Notes under the pieces: model-generated
Told to the model about the DNA's origin: nothing
What the model saw: only the letters and a program-made list of their open reading frames with translations
Database searches by the model: none
In this document: in pieces, positions 38,851 to 48,476 of the stretch
Layout of the letters: each line of letters opens with the position of its first letter
Numbering within the stretch: the first letter of the stretch is position 1
Made by a program: the position numbers and the translations under genes
From: Melioribacter roseus
GTDB taxonomy: Bacteria > Bacteroidota > Ignavibacteria > Ignavibacteriales > Melioribacteraceae
NCBI GenBank assembly: GCA_020724265.1
Contig: DYHH01000021.1
Location: 1 to 64,000, forward strand
Direction of reading: 5' to 3'
Length of the DNA: 64,000 nucleotides

Positions 38851-39501
38851 TTAATTTCTTTTTTCAATTATCAAGTGAGTTGCATTTTCCGATCTTGTGT
38901 GTTCGGTGCAAACATAACCAAGAGAACGAATATCAATACTTACAAAAAGATTTTCACCAGAACCCAACAATGTTGGTGAGACCACCAAATGTATTTCGTC
39001 GATTAACTTTTCTTTAAGATATTGACGAATCACATTTACTCCTCCGCCGAGTCTTACATCTTTTCCTTTTGCCGCATCGAATGCGCGTTCAAGTGCTGTG
39101 TGAATTCCATCAGTAACAAAATAAAAAGTTGTTCCGCCTTCCATTTCAATCGGTTTTCGTGCATGATTTGTTAAAACAAAAACCGGTACATGATACGGAG
39201 GATTATCACCCCACCAGCCTTTCCAGCTTTCGTCTTTCCATTCACCCCGGATTGGAGCGAACATATTACGACCTAAAATCCACGCACCGAGATTTTCGAA
39301 TCCCCTTATTGCAAAGTCATTATCGATTCCGGTGGTGCCTTCATTTTTACCAAGTACATTTTTTTGAAAAGTTTGTGTGGGGAAAAACCACTTGTGTAAT
39401 TCTTCACCGCCAACACCGAGAGGATTTTCCAGGCTTTGATTTGGACCGGCACCATAGCCATCAACTGATATTGCGAAACTTGCAACTCTTAATTTTGGCA
39501 T
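38851..39501 (-). CDS. dihydrofolate reductase-fold protein (RibD C-terminal type)
   Basis: A 216-residue protein with the DHFR/RibD-C fold: an N-terminal strand (KLRVASFAISVDGYGAG), the nucleotide-binding region GGGVNVIRQYLKE (about 152-164) and LVVSPTLLGSGENLF near the C-terminus. Such proteins are probably NADPH-dependent reductases of unknown substrate, not true drug-target DHFRs. It lies between the two PhnB-like genes on the same strand. Confidence 0.87.
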   Translation of the reverse strand: MPKLRVASFAISVDGYGAGPNQSLENPLGVGGEELHKWFFPTQTFQKNVLGKNEGTTGIDNDFAIRGFENLGAWILGRNMFAPIRGEWKDESWKGWWGDNPPYHVPVFVLTNHARKPIEMEGGTTFYFVTDGIHTALERAFDAAKGKDVRLGGGVNVIRQYLKEKLIDEIHLVVSPTLLGSGENLFVSIDIRSLGYVCTEHTRSENATHLIIEKRN

Positions 39502-39534
39502 AAGACCTCTTTAAATATTCTATAAACTGAACAA

Positions 39535-39972
39535 TTAATTTTCAGATTTTTGGGGAGAATAAATAACCATCCACTGAACATTAAATTTATCTTTAAACGA
39601 GCCAAAATAATCTCCCCAGAACTGATCAGCCATCGGCATTTCGATAGTGCCGCCTTCCGAAAGTCCGGCAAATAATTTATCGGCTTCTTCTCTGCTCTCT
39701 GCGTCAATAGCTATATAAAAATTATTTCCAAAATTTACTTTTTGTCCCATTGATTCAAGAGCATCGGTTGCCATCAAATAGTTTTGGTTACCCATCGGAA
39801 GACCAATATGCATTACTTTCTGCTTTTCTTCTTCGCTCAATTTATCTCCCATTTCGGTATCCTTGAATCTGAAGATTCCGCCTTGGAAATCACCGCCAAA
39901 AACATTTTTATAGAAATTGAAAGCTTCTTCTGTATTACCTTGAAAACTAAGATACGGGTTAATTGATTTCAT
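39535..39972 (-). CDS. single-domain PhnB-like VOC protein
   Basis: A 145-residue VOC-fold protein beginning MKSINPYLSFQGNTEEAFNFYKNVFGG and ending YFGSFKDKFNVQWMVIY, the usual start and end motifs of PhnB-like proteins. A strong AAGGAG site precedes the ATG. It is the first gene of the minus-strand group and is divergent from the GlxA-type regulator, which may control it. Confidence 0.9.
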   Translation of the reverse strand: MKSINPYLSFQGNTEEAFNFYKNVFGGDFQGGIFRFKDTEMGDKLSEEEKQKVMHIGLPMGNQNYLMATDALESMGQKVNFGNNFYIAIDAESREEADKLFAGLSEGGTIEMPMADQFWGDYFGSFKDKFNVQWMVIYSPQKSEN

Positions 39973-40140
39973 AATTTATTCTCCTTTTTTTGAGTTGAAT
40001 TAAGTTCCTCAACAAAATCATCATCAGCACAAATTTAAGTTTTTGAATTTATATCTATGAGGGGTAATTACGGCAATCTTAGGGTTGATTCCGACATTTT
40101 GTCTTTTTATCTTTTGACATAAACAATTGGGGGAAAAATC

Positions 40141-41124
40141 ATGAAACATATCTCAATCATTATACCGCTTGGTCATACGAGTTTAGTAAATATTGAAGGA
40201 ACACACCAAATCTTTTCGAACGTGAATGAAATTTTAAAAGAAGTTGGAAAAAGTCCAATGTTTGATGTTCGCCTTGTGGGCTTAACAAGAAAAACCGAGC
40301 AGTCAACAGGATTGTTTGTCGTTAAGCCGGATTTATTAATCCATGAAGTTAATAAAACGGATATAATAATCATACCAGCGATACACGGAGATCAATATAC
40401 AGCTGCTAAAAATAATAAGGATTTCATGCCTTGGCTTATCAATCAATATAACGAAGGTGCTGAGATTGCGAGTTTCTGTTTGGGCTCATTTTTCTTAGCT
40501 GCTACCGGGCTGTTAAACGGGAAACAAGCTACAACTCATTGGAGGTTTGCTAATGAATTTAGGTTAATGTTTCCTCAAATTAATTTACTTGATGATAAAA
40601 TTATGACCGAGGAAAACGGTATATACACAAGCGGAGGTGCTTATTCATACTTAAATTTAATTTTATACCTGGTTGAAAAACATGCCGGTAGAGATATAGC
40701 GATATTAACTGCGAAGTCATTTATGATTGATCTGAATAAATACAGTCAATCTCCTTTCATTATGTTCAGAGGACAAAAAGAACATGATGATGAGCCGGTT
40801 AGAAAAGCTCAGGAATTCATTGAAAATAATTTTCAAGAAAAAATTACTGTCGGACAACTTGCTTCAATGTTTGCTTTAAGCAGGCGAAATTTTGAACGTA
40901 GATTTAAGAAAGCTACGTCAAATACAATCAGTGAGTATATACAACGTGTAAAAGTTGAAGCGGCTAAAATGAATTTAGAATCGTCAAGTGAAAATATAAG
41001 CGAGATAATGTATAAAGTTGGTTATAATGATAACAAAGCATTCCGGAGCACGTTCAAAAAAATTACCGGTTTAACTCCGGTAGAATACAGAAATAAATAT
41101 AACCAGTTTGTGGTTGCTCCATAA
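40141..41124 (+). CDS. GlxA-family transcriptional regulator (DJ-1/PfpI + AraC HTH)
   Basis: A 327-residue regulator: an N-terminal DJ-1/PfpI-like amidotransferase-fold domain (about 1-190, with EIASFCLGSFFLAATGLL containing a nucleophile-elbow cysteine near 116) and a C-terminal AraC double helix-turn-helix (about 220-325, ending FKKITGLTPVEYRNKY). It is transcribed divergently from the PhnB/DHFR/SRPBCC genes, so it is a candidate regulator of that group. A GGGGGA site precedes the ATG. Confidence 0.91.
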   Translation: MKHISIIIPLGHTSLVNIEGTHQIFSNVNEILKEVGKSPMFDVRLVGLTRKTEQSTGLFVVKPDLLIHEVNKTDIIIIPAIHGDQYTAAKNNKDFMPWLINQYNEGAEIASFCLGSFFLAATGLLNGKQATTHWRFANEFRLMFPQINLLDDKIMTEENGIYTSGGAYSYLNLILYLVEKHAGRDIAILTAKSFMIDLNKYSQSPFIMFRGQKEHDDEPVRKAQEFIENNFQEKITVGQLASMFALSRRNFERRFKKATSNTISEYIQRVKVEAAKMNLESSSENISEIMYKVGYNDNKAFRSTFKKITGLTPVEYRNKYNQFVVAP

Positions 41125-41139
41125 CTATTGTTTAATTAT

Positions 41140-41559
41140 TTATACAAGAAAACGCGATTTGACGTTTCCATCCGGGATCATGCAAGAATCTCTCTTTCCA
41201 AACCATTTGTATCGACTATTGGCAATGAAATCATATAAAAAATCTCGAAATTTGAGTGGTAGGATTTTTATGATAATTAACATTCTCCAATACCATTTAA
41301 GTTGTTTTATTATTTCAATTACGGCATCTGATTTAATGTAATATTTATTTTCTGAGATGAGAATTATTGAATCAATTTTTTGGGGGATATTCATTTTGGC
41401 AGTTAATACTTCCCCAAAATTTGATTGCAAAGGAGCAAACAGAAAAATTGATTTAATGTCTCTACGAATGATAAAATTTACACTATTATTGCAGAGATTA
41501 CACACTCCATCAAATAGAATTATCTTCTTATTTTCTAAATCAATTTGTCTTGCTCCCAT
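41140..41559 (-). CDS. DCC-family thiol-disulfide oxidoreductase-like protein (DUF393)
   Basis: A 139-residue protein with the D-G-x-C-x-x-C motif that names the family, at D17-C23 (FDGVCNLC), followed by NFIIRRD and FAPLQS segments. It is predicted to have a thioredoxin-like fold. The biological partner is unknown. It starts 10 bp after the TetR gene stop and is probably co-transcribed with it. Convergent with the GlxA-type regulator. Confidence 0.9.
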   Translation of the reverse strand: MGARQIDLENKKIILFDGVCNLCNNSVNFIIRRDIKSIFLFAPLQSNFGEVLTAKMNIPQKIDSIILISENKYYIKSDAVIEIIKQLKWYWRMLIIIKILPLKFRDFLYDFIANSRYKWFGKRDSCMIPDGNVKSRFLV

Positions 41560-41569
41560 TATAATTTCT

Positions 41570-42163
41570 TTACTCCTTGTGTAAAATATAATCGAGCTGC
41601 GAGTTTAATTCAGCTGAGAATTGTTTGTAGGACTCCGGTCTTCTTCTATTCAGGTAAAGAAGCAAAATTCCGGGAATAATAAATCTGATTTCACTTTTCA
41701 TTCTTTCGGCTTCGTCCATTTTTTTTATATTATTCTTTATACAATAAACCCACTCTTCCATCGTGAGCCTATCGAGAAAATTATAAATCAAATCCAATGT
41801 AGGCTGCTTTTTAGAAATATCATTCGGTTTTTCAAGATAGAATAACTCGAATATTCCGGGATGCTGAACAAAGAAATTGGCATAAGCAATAATTGTATCC
41901 TTAATTTTACTTATTCCCCTTTCCGATTTGTTAGTTCTTGCTTCAACAAATTCTTCGCATTCTTCTTGAAAATCATTGATACACTCGAAAATTAGTTCTT
42001 TCACATCACCGAAATAATTATACAAAGTAGCATATGAATACCCTGCACGTTCGGCAATATTCCGCACACTAACGACTTTTAATCCTTCACCCCGCAATAT
42101 TTCTTTTGTTGCTTGAATGAAATAGTTTCTCATTCTTTCTTCTTGGACAGTATTTTTGACCAT
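41570..42163 (-). CDS. TetR/AcrR-family transcriptional regulator
   Basis: A 197-residue repressor with the N-terminal helix-turn-helix (about 12-60, including VRNIAERAGYSYATLYNYFGD) and a helical ligand-binding domain. The ligand is unknown. It is followed by a DCC-family gene, and its own upstream region holds a palindromic operator candidate, suggesting autoregulation. Confidence 0.92.
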   Translation of the reverse strand: MVKNTVQEERMRNYFIQATKEILRGEGLKVVSVRNIAERAGYSYATLYNYFGDVKELIFECINDFQEECEEFVEARTNKSERGISKIKDTIIAYANFFVQHPGIFELFYLEKPNDISKKQPTLDLIYNFLDRLTMEEWVYCIKNNIKKMDEAERMKSEIRFIIPGILLLYLNRRRPESYKQFSAELNSQLDYILHKE

Positions 42164-42181
42164 ATTAACACCCTACAATAT

Positions 42182-42198
42182 TATTAACAGTGTTAATA
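42182..42198. promoter_or_regulatory. palindromic operator candidate for the TetR gene
   Basis: TATTAACA-G-TGTTAATA is a perfect 17-bp odd-centred palindrome located 18 bp upstream of the TetR start codon. A further ATTAACA half-site lies at 42167-42173. Position and symmetry fit an autoregulatory site. Confidence 0.65.
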
Positions 42199-42268
42199 TA
42201 ATAAACATCGTTAAATTTACAAAGGATATTTTCTAAGAAATTCCGTTTATCTTGAAAGAAAAGAATAA

Positions 42269-44206
42269 TTACTCACTTTTTGGATTACCGCCAAACCAGT
42301 TACCGAAAATTTTGAAGGAAGGCGATTTATAATTTTTCGGGAGATAATCTTCCGGTATTGTAGTTTGATTACCATCTCTAACTGCAGAATAATGAGGTGA
42401 CATAATTTCAACACCGGCTTGATTAAATTTATCTTGGATTGCAGAATGTAACTGCGAATAAGTAACCGCCATACGGTTACTATCATTGGTGTATACGTTC
42501 AGTTCATAGGAGACATAAAAATCATCAAGACTCGTCTGAAGCACGAATGGTTTAGGTTCTTTTAATATTGACTCGTTTTCATCACATGCCGATAAAAGAA
42601 GTTCATGAACTTTTTGCCAGGGCACATCATAACCTATTGTAACGGTTGTATGAAGAATTAATCCAATTTGTGATGCGGAAGAACTAAAATTAATAATATG
42701 GCTGCTAAGTACCATTGCGTTGGGAATTGTTATATCAACATTTTTAATTGTCCTTACCCGTGTTACTAAAAGATTTTTTTCAACAACATCTCCAGTGGTT
42801 TCTGCAATTTTTACCCTATCCCCTATTTTGAAAGGACGCATATATGTTAATACAATTCCCGATACCATATTAGCAATTGCGGAGGAAGAGCCGAGAGAAA
42901 ACAAAATTCCCAAGAAAACCGATATACCTTGGAAAAACGGTGAATCTGAACCGGGCAAATACGGGAAAATAATGATAGCAGCAAGTACAAGTATTAAGAA
43001 GCGCACAATTTTGAAAGTCGGCATTGCCCATTCTTTATAGAACCCGGGGAGTTCGAGAGTACCTTTATCAATTTCATTAAAAAATACTCTTACAAGCTTT
43101 ATTATATAGTAAAAGACAAATGAGAGAACAATAATAAAAAATAAGTTAGGTAAGAACTTCAAAAATGAAGTAAGGGCAATTGTTAACGGATCAAGAATAT
43201 AACTTAATAAAGTATCAGCCCAGGTTTCGGTAAATTCAAATAAACTAAAAACAATTGTTACGTATGTATAGAAAAGAATTCCAAATAGAACAAAGCGTGC
43301 AACCTTTGTTAAAAATGAAAGAATCTCCAAACTTCTATCGGCAGAAAGAAGTTCGAACGAACGAATTTTTACCGATTTTATCTTAGTGTCTTTCCAACTG
43401 ATAAAAAGCTTGTTTAAATAACCAACAAGTGTATTAATCCCTTTAATAAGCGTATATGCTAAAACGGTATAAAAAACAAAGAGTAATATTCCTTTAATAA
43501 TCGGCTGGATATTGAGATTACTTATAAAAGGCCAAAGATCAATAAGCTCATAGAAATAGATATAAATCAATACAAGAGTAAGTGCAAACTTTAATCCGGT
43601 CCATATAATTTTAAGGGTCTTGATTAAATATTCATGCTTAATAAATTTTTTCTTCTTATACTGAATTCGTTCCGTTAATTTTTCATCAAGAGTTTCAATC
43701 CTTTTTGTAATACGCGGGAAAAGAAAACTCAACAACCATAATCCTAAAACAAGAAGTAAAGTAAAAACCAATGTCAAAATACTGCTCTTAAGTAACCATG
43801 CTTTTTTATGATCTGTTCTTTCAGATTGCAATTTAGATAGAATTATTTGAGAGTACTTTGCAGCTAATGAGTCAACTGTTAATGTAGAATCGGTTACATC
43901 ATATGGATAAATTCCCATTACAATTTGATTGCCAACTGCAAGTATATAATGATTATCTTGTTTAATAATATTTATAGAATCGAGATAGACACTATCATCT
44001 TGTACAATGGATTTAAGAATAGAATTAATCTCATCTGCTCTTTTCTGTGCACTAAAGACACCAATACCTTTTTCTATATAAAACAAAGTATCGGAATTAA
44101 TAATAATTGGAGAGGCTTTGGATATTTGAGCCTTTTCTTTAGCACTAAATGAAACCTGCAATACTAAAATTGCAACAGAAATGAACACAAAAAAGAATTT
44201 ATGCAT
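42269..44206 (-). CDS. mechanosensitive ion channel, MscS family (multi-helix)
   Basis: A 645-residue membrane protein with a signal peptide (1-22), a periplasmic N-terminal region (about 23-125), six or more membrane helices (about 140-430), then the MscS pore and beta domain (about 430-530, with GSSSAIANMVSGIVLTYMRPFKIGDRV) and a cytoplasmic C-terminal region. Larger MscS-like channels of this layout protect against osmotic shock. The start is the ATG at 44206. It appears monocistronic. Confidence 0.91.
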   Translation of the reverse strand: MHKFFFVFISVAILVLQVSFSAKEKAQISKASPIIINSDTLFYIEKGIGVFSAQKRADEINSILKSIVQDDSVYLDSINIIKQDNHYILAVGNQIVMGIYPYDVTDSTLTVDSLAAKYSQIILSKLQSERTDHKKAWLLKSSILTLVFTLLLVLGLWLLSFLFPRITKRIETLDEKLTERIQYKKKKFIKHEYLIKTLKIIWTGLKFALTLVLIYIYFYELIDLWPFISNLNIQPIIKGILLFVFYTVLAYTLIKGINTLVGYLNKLFISWKDTKIKSVKIRSFELLSADRSLEILSFLTKVARFVLFGILFYTYVTIVFSLFEFTETWADTLLSYILDPLTIALTSFLKFLPNLFFIIVLSFVFYYIIKLVRVFFNEIDKGTLELPGFYKEWAMPTFKIVRFLILVLAAIIIFPYLPGSDSPFFQGISVFLGILFSLGSSSAIANMVSGIVLTYMRPFKIGDRVKIAETTGDVVEKNLLVTRVRTIKNVDITIPNAMVLSSHIINFSSSASQIGLILHTTVTIGYDVPWQKVHELLLSACDENESILKEPKPFVLQTSLDDFYVSYELNVYTNDSNRMAVTYSQLHSAIQDKFNQAGVEIMSPHYSAVRDGNQTTIPEDYLPKNYKSPSFKIFGNWFGGNPKSE

Positions 44207-44416
44207 ATAAGCACCGAAATTGTGTTATGAAAATTATACAAAAGTTATATTATTTCTAACAAAAATGATTTTCGATAAGTTCGTTTGAGAGGAATGAAGA
44301 ATGAGCATTTGGGTATAATAGCGCCCTTTTCTGAAATAATATAAATACCAATACATAGTATAAGTGATTCGTATTATTTACAAATTAGTATTATACCGCC
44401 GGAGCTCAATGCCGTT

Positions 44417-45394
44417 TTATTCAAAATATGTGACTTTAATCTGCACCTTTATTGTTTTTTCAATTTCTTCTGTGCCATCTTCGTTAGTATAGAACTTGCC
44501 GTTTAAATCAATAATAAAATTATCAACCGGGTTAAAGAGAAAATCTTCAAACTTTTGTGGAGACTGAATAATCAACGGAATAACCATTTTATCTTCAGTC
44601 TGCAATTCTTTATCACAATCGCAATGAGCTAAACCTAAATATGAATCTTCCGCAACTTTTCTTGAAACGGGTTCAAATTCATCTTCGCTTATTCTCTGCT
44701 TGCCGACTGCAGTTGCAATAGTTTTATATTTTATTCCGCTGTGTAGTCTAATATTGTCCGACATATATAACTTAACACAATACTGGGTATGTGCATCAAT
44801 ACTTTGAATTCCGGTTGCTTGCTTTGCATAAGGATTAACAGTAAAATTCCAATCATAACCGTTAGATTCTCCGTTAACAGTTATATCAGAATAAAGCTGA
44901 TACTTGCCAAAAATACTGTTATAAATTTTAGTATTGATTTCAGTTCTCACTCTTTGCGGTTCATCGTTATGATCTCTGGAAGTTTTTCCCCAGAAGACCG
45001 GATAATCAATTCCAGTCGTGAGAATATTTGCCCGGAAGTCATGATTTCTTAACTTATTTATGCTACCCTGGCTGCTCTTCATCGTCATGTATGAAAAATA
45101 TTTTTCTTCTATTATTGTTTCTTCTTCAGGGTTGCCGAAATTTGGAAATGCTTTACGAGTAATAACTGTTGCTTCCATTCTCCCAAAGTAAGTGTATTCC
45201 TTTTGGACAACTTTGTTATTACCAATACTGAGCCCCAAACCAGAAGATATATTTCCTATCTTCTGATTTTGAATAGCATTTATATAGTCATGATTGATAC
45301 ACAAAATTTGATCAAAGAAAAAAGTAAGTACGATAAATAGAGTTGTAAGCAGATTTAATATTACATTTTTGTGACAATTACTGAATTGTTCCAT
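44417..45394 (-). CDS. secreted protein of unknown function
   Basis: I do not recognise this 325-residue protein. The N-terminus has a hydrophobic export segment (about 11-31). The mature part alternates polar and hydrophobic residues (FGRMEATVITRKAFPNFG, YQLYSDITVNGESNGYDW), suggesting beta-sheet folds, and contains a CDCDKE cluster near residue 255. It is part of a run of four minus-strand genes for exported proteins ending with an OmpA-domain protein. Confidence 0.72.
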   Translation of the reverse strand: MEQFSNCHKNVILNLLTTLFIVLTFFFDQILCINHDYINAIQNQKIGNISSGLGLSIGNNKVVQKEYTYFGRMEATVITRKAFPNFGNPEEETIIEEKYFSYMTMKSSQGSINKLRNHDFRANILTTGIDYPVFWGKTSRDHNDEPQRVRTEINTKIYNSIFGKYQLYSDITVNGESNGYDWNFTVNPYAKQATGIQSIDAHTQYCVKLYMSDNIRLHSGIKYKTIATAVGKQRISEDEFEPVSRKVAEDSYLGLAHCDCDKELQTEDKMVIPLIIQSPQKFEDFLFNPVDNFIIDLNGKFYTNEDGTEEIEKTIKVQIKVTYFE

Positions 45395-45428
45395 TTAATT
45401 ATTCCAAAATAATTTTGTCAATTATAAA

Positions 45429-46193
45429 TTAATATACCTGACCCGGATAGTAAAAATAATTATCGTCTGCTTTAAGTCTGACTAGCCATTCCATTCTTTC
45501 CGATGCGTATAACAAGTGATCAATACATTGTTCTACAATGCTAAGTCCGGAAGTTGGGGTAGCAGATTTGTCTCCGAGTAATTCATATTGATCTTTTTCT
45601 CTCTGTTCGGTAACCGGAAGCTTTTTCTTAATCATATAATCATTTACTTCGTCAATTATAGATCTCAGTTTTGCTTTATTACCGATGAAATATTCTGTGC
45701 CTAATTTATCTGCTAATTTTTTAAACTCTGCAGAAAGGACATCGCAGTTTGTTTCGCCAAGTCCTGCTTCACAAGGAAATTTCGCACGAAGTTTGTTTAT
45801 TTCATCATGGATTTTTTCGTCAAACTCATTTTTCATTACTGCTAAACGTTGATCGAGAGCTATTTCTTCGGGGAATTCAACATCTGTGTAGTTTTGTGAG
45901 AGTTGGCTCCTTCTCACTATTTCTTGCGGTGACATTTTCGACATATTTTTCTGATACTCTTGAGCCAATTTCATTGCCTCGGCCTGTGTCAAATTTTCGT
46001 ACCTTGCCATTGTATTGGGTGTCTTATCTTGTAGTTCAACCTTAAGTATTTGTAAAGAGATTTTAAATGATTCAACTGAGCTTTCATTAATATCTTTAGG
46101 CCATGCAGGAATTCTATTATTATAGCTATGCCAGCTTTGGGAATAAGTAGTAATTAGAAACAAAAATGCAAAACTTATAATTATCTTTTTCAT
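45429..46193 (-). CDS. secreted helical protein of unknown function
   Basis: A 254-residue protein with a cleavable signal peptide (1-19, ending TYSQS) and a mostly helical, charged mature part (about 40-200). Two cysteines about 11 residues apart (FPCEAGLGETNCDVL) may form a disulfide in the periplasm. No family is recognised. It starts 35 bp upstream of the previous secreted-protein gene and may share its transcript. Confidence 0.75.
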   Translation of the reverse strand: MKKIIISFAFLFLITTYSQSWHSYNNRIPAWPKDINESSVESFKISLQILKVELQDKTPNTMARYENLTQAEAMKLAQEYQKNMSKMSPQEIVRRSQLSQNYTDVEFPEEIALDQRLAVMKNEFDEKIHDEINKLRAKFPCEAGLGETNCDVLSAEFKKLADKLGTEYFIGNKAKLRSIIDEVNDYMIKKKLPVTEQREKDQYELLGDKSATPTSGLSIVEQCIDHLLYASERMEWLVRLKADDNYFYYPGQVY

Positions 46194-46301
46194 TTTATCT
46201 CCTCAAAAGCAATTTTATTATTGAATTCTTTAAACGAATAAAAATAATTTTGGATTTCGCATAATCATCAAACAATGAAAATGAAATATTGAACATGTTC
46301 A

Positions 46302-46997
46302 TCAAATTTGTTTTGCCGTATAACCATCCGGAACTTTGAATAATTCGGAATCAATCGATACGTTTTCTTTAAAGTCCACAGCAATAGTTTCCATTATTCC
46401 GACTGAAAGATCAGCTTTGGTATAAAGTAATATTCCGTTGCTGCCCGCAAAAGTAGTTGTTCCCATTTTAGTTGTTGTAATGTAAGCATCACAATCTTTC
46501 CCGAGTATATTCATATTCGGTAATTTTTCGAATTGATATTTTTGTTTTCTTTCATCATTGTTTCTAAACGGATCGGGATCAAATTTCATTTCGGTGCCAA
46601 ATTTACCGGGACCCATTATATAAGCAACTTTTTCTTCAGAATATTCATGTGTAATCTTATACATAAATTCGCCGTCAGTAAACTTAATTTCTTCAACAGA
46701 ACCGTCAGTTTTGTAAGTCTCGCTTCTTTCTTTTATCCCATAATCATCAAAATAAACGATAATTTTTTGATCACCTAAAACACCGGTTCTTTTAAATGTT
46801 ATTATGCCCGATTTTATCGGGTACTTTTTAGCAACTGTATATTTTTCAGTTTCTTGTTGTATTTCACCTGATGTCATTCCGGTTGTTTCTTTTAATTTTT
46901 CATCAACTATAGATTGTTCATTTTTATTGTTTGAATCCCCGCAGCCGAAAAACATGATCAACAATAAAACACATAATAATTTTATTAATGATTTCAT
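46302..46997 (-). CDS. lipoprotein of unknown function
   Basis: A 231-residue lipoprotein with a lipobox at residues 16-19 (FFGC) and a charged linker. The beta-rich remainder (IIVYFDDYGIKERSETY, GIMETIAVDFKENV) resembles outer-membrane-associated DUF4412-like proteins, but this is only a resemblance. It directly follows the OmpA-domain gene (14 bp), so the pair is probably one operon. Confidence 0.78.
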   Translation of the reverse strand: MKSLIKLLCVLLLIMFFGCGDSNNKNEQSIVDEKLKETTGMTSGEIQQETEKYTVAKKYPIKSGIITFKRTGVLGDQKIIVYFDDYGIKERSETYKTDGSVEEIKFTDGEFMYKITHEYSEEKVAYIMGPGKFGTEMKFDPDPFRNNDERKQKYQFEKLPNMNILGKDCDAYITTTKMGTTTFAGSNGILLYTKADLSVGIMETIAVDFKENVSIDSELFKVPDGYTAKQI

Positions 46998-47010
46998 TTT
47001 ATCCTCTGTT

Positions 47011-48258
47011 TTATAATTTTATAAATTCCACTCTTCGATTATTAGCTTTACCTTCCGGAGTTGAGTTAGAAGATACCGGCTGACTTTCACCCATTCCGTC
47101 AGTTTCCATTCTTGATGCGTCAATACCAAATTGTTTTGAGAGCGCATTCTTAACTGCGGCAGCACGTTTTTTAGATAAGGTTAAGTTCATATCATCAGCG
47201 CCATCGCTATCCGTGTGCCCCACAATTTTTATTCGAACAGAGCTATTTTCTTTGAGAACATCTGCTATCTCTTTTAGGATTCCAAATGATTCGGGTTTGA
47301 TTACATCCGAACCGGAATCAAAGGTTATACCTCTTGTAACTAATTTACCTTCTGTTATTAATCTACTTCTTGTATCGGGTGCTCCGACAGCAACGCGGAA
47401 ATTGCCCAGAATTAAAGCATCCATGCATCCGATACGCATATAATTCAGATCATATTTTCTTGGAATAGCTCGTGGTATATCTATTACTTTGGCATCGTTC
47501 ACATAAACTCTTAACCTTTGATTTTGTCCCCATATTGAATATCTAATTACTTCACCAGGATTAATTTCTTTACCGAAGCTTTGACCAATTTGCCCTCTAT
47601 CATCTTTTTCTTCAACGTTGCTGTAATTACCAATAACAATCTCTTCATATATAAATCTAATACTCATTCCAGCATCTCCGGGTACATAGCCGTTCTCAAG
47701 GTAATCAGAATTATTTTGATAAATTTCCAGAAGCCAATCAACATTACCGGTATAAATTGCATCAAATTCAATAGTGAAATTTTCGGGGAAAGAAACTTTT
47801 AACTCCGGTGAGTAGTATGCAAATTCTGACATTAGTTTCAGCCATTTACCCGGTGCATTATTGACTGTAACTACTTCTGCAGAGGAAGTTGTGTTCCACT
47901 GAAGCGGGAAATCACCAATCGGTACATCACTAAAATCATCAAAGAAAATAACTTCTTCACCGGGTATAAAATAAAATTTGGAATAGGTTTTAAGATCTTG
48001 TTGTTTTACAACCGCAGAAGTTTTCATTTCATTTGATTCACCTTCAGTACTCATTTCATCATATTCCATATCTTCATCCGATCCGGATAATGCATCTTCA
48101 GTTCCATCTAATGTTTTATCAATTCCTTCATCGATCTTTTGCTCAATTCGATCTTTTGTTTTGTCTTTAACTTTTTCTTTAAGTGATTGCAGAAATTGAC
48201 CATTAATTTGCGAGGCTAATAAAGATAGTGTAAGTATTATTATTATCCTTCTTAGCAT
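47011..48258 (-). CDS. OmpA-family outer membrane protein
   Basis: A 415-residue exported protein: signal peptide (1-20), a charged amphipathic segment (about 25-60), a central domain that looks like a concanavalin-type beta sandwich (about 105-290, beginning FFDDFSDVPIGDFP), and a C-terminal OmpA peptidoglycan-binding domain (about 320-415, with VGHTDSDGADDMNLTLSKKR). It should link the outer membrane to the cell wall. First gene of the secreted-protein run. Confidence 0.9.
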   Translation of the reverse strand: MLRRIIIILTLSLLASQINGQFLQSLKEKVKDKTKDRIEQKIDEGIDKTLDGTEDALSGSDEDMEYDEMSTEGESNEMKTSAVVKQQDLKTYSKFYFIPGEEVIFFDDFSDVPIGDFPLQWNTTSSAEVVTVNNAPGKWLKLMSEFAYYSPELKVSFPENFTIEFDAIYTGNVDWLLEIYQNNSDYLENGYVPGDAGMSIRFIYEEIVIGNYSNVEEKDDRGQIGQSFGKEINPGEVIRYSIWGQNQRLRVYVNDAKVIDIPRAIPRKYDLNYMRIGCMDALILGNFRVAVGAPDTRSRLITEGKLVTRGITFDSGSDVIKPESFGILKEIADVLKENSSVRIKIVGHTDSDGADDMNLTLSKKRAAAVKNALSKQFGIDASRMETDGMGESQPVSSNSTPEGKANNRRVEFIKL

Positions 48259-48340
48259 GATATCACCTTATTTTTATTGAAGAAAATACATTTTACTGTT
48301 TTTTAACTATGCATGAATTTATTGAATTGACCAGCAAGTT

Positions 48341-48415
48341 AATTGTAAAAAATGGTCATGCGTGTCTTATGTTTTAAGACAATTCATCTTTTATTTCTGT
48401 CCATTTTTTACAATT
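48341..48415. repeat. 15-bp inverted repeat with inner hairpin
   Basis: AATTGTAAAAAATGG (48341-48355) and its exact reverse complement (48401-48415) are separated by 45 bases. Within the spacer GTCTTA and TAAGAC (48364-48380) form a second small stem. It lies between the divergent OmpA gene and a small secreted-protein gene. It could be a protein-binding site, an RNA structure or a short mobile repeat. Confidence 0.65.
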
Positions 48416-48476
48416 GAATTTGGTGCGAAAGAAATATTTTTATTGAGTGATATCCATAACTATTCAGGATAATAAA

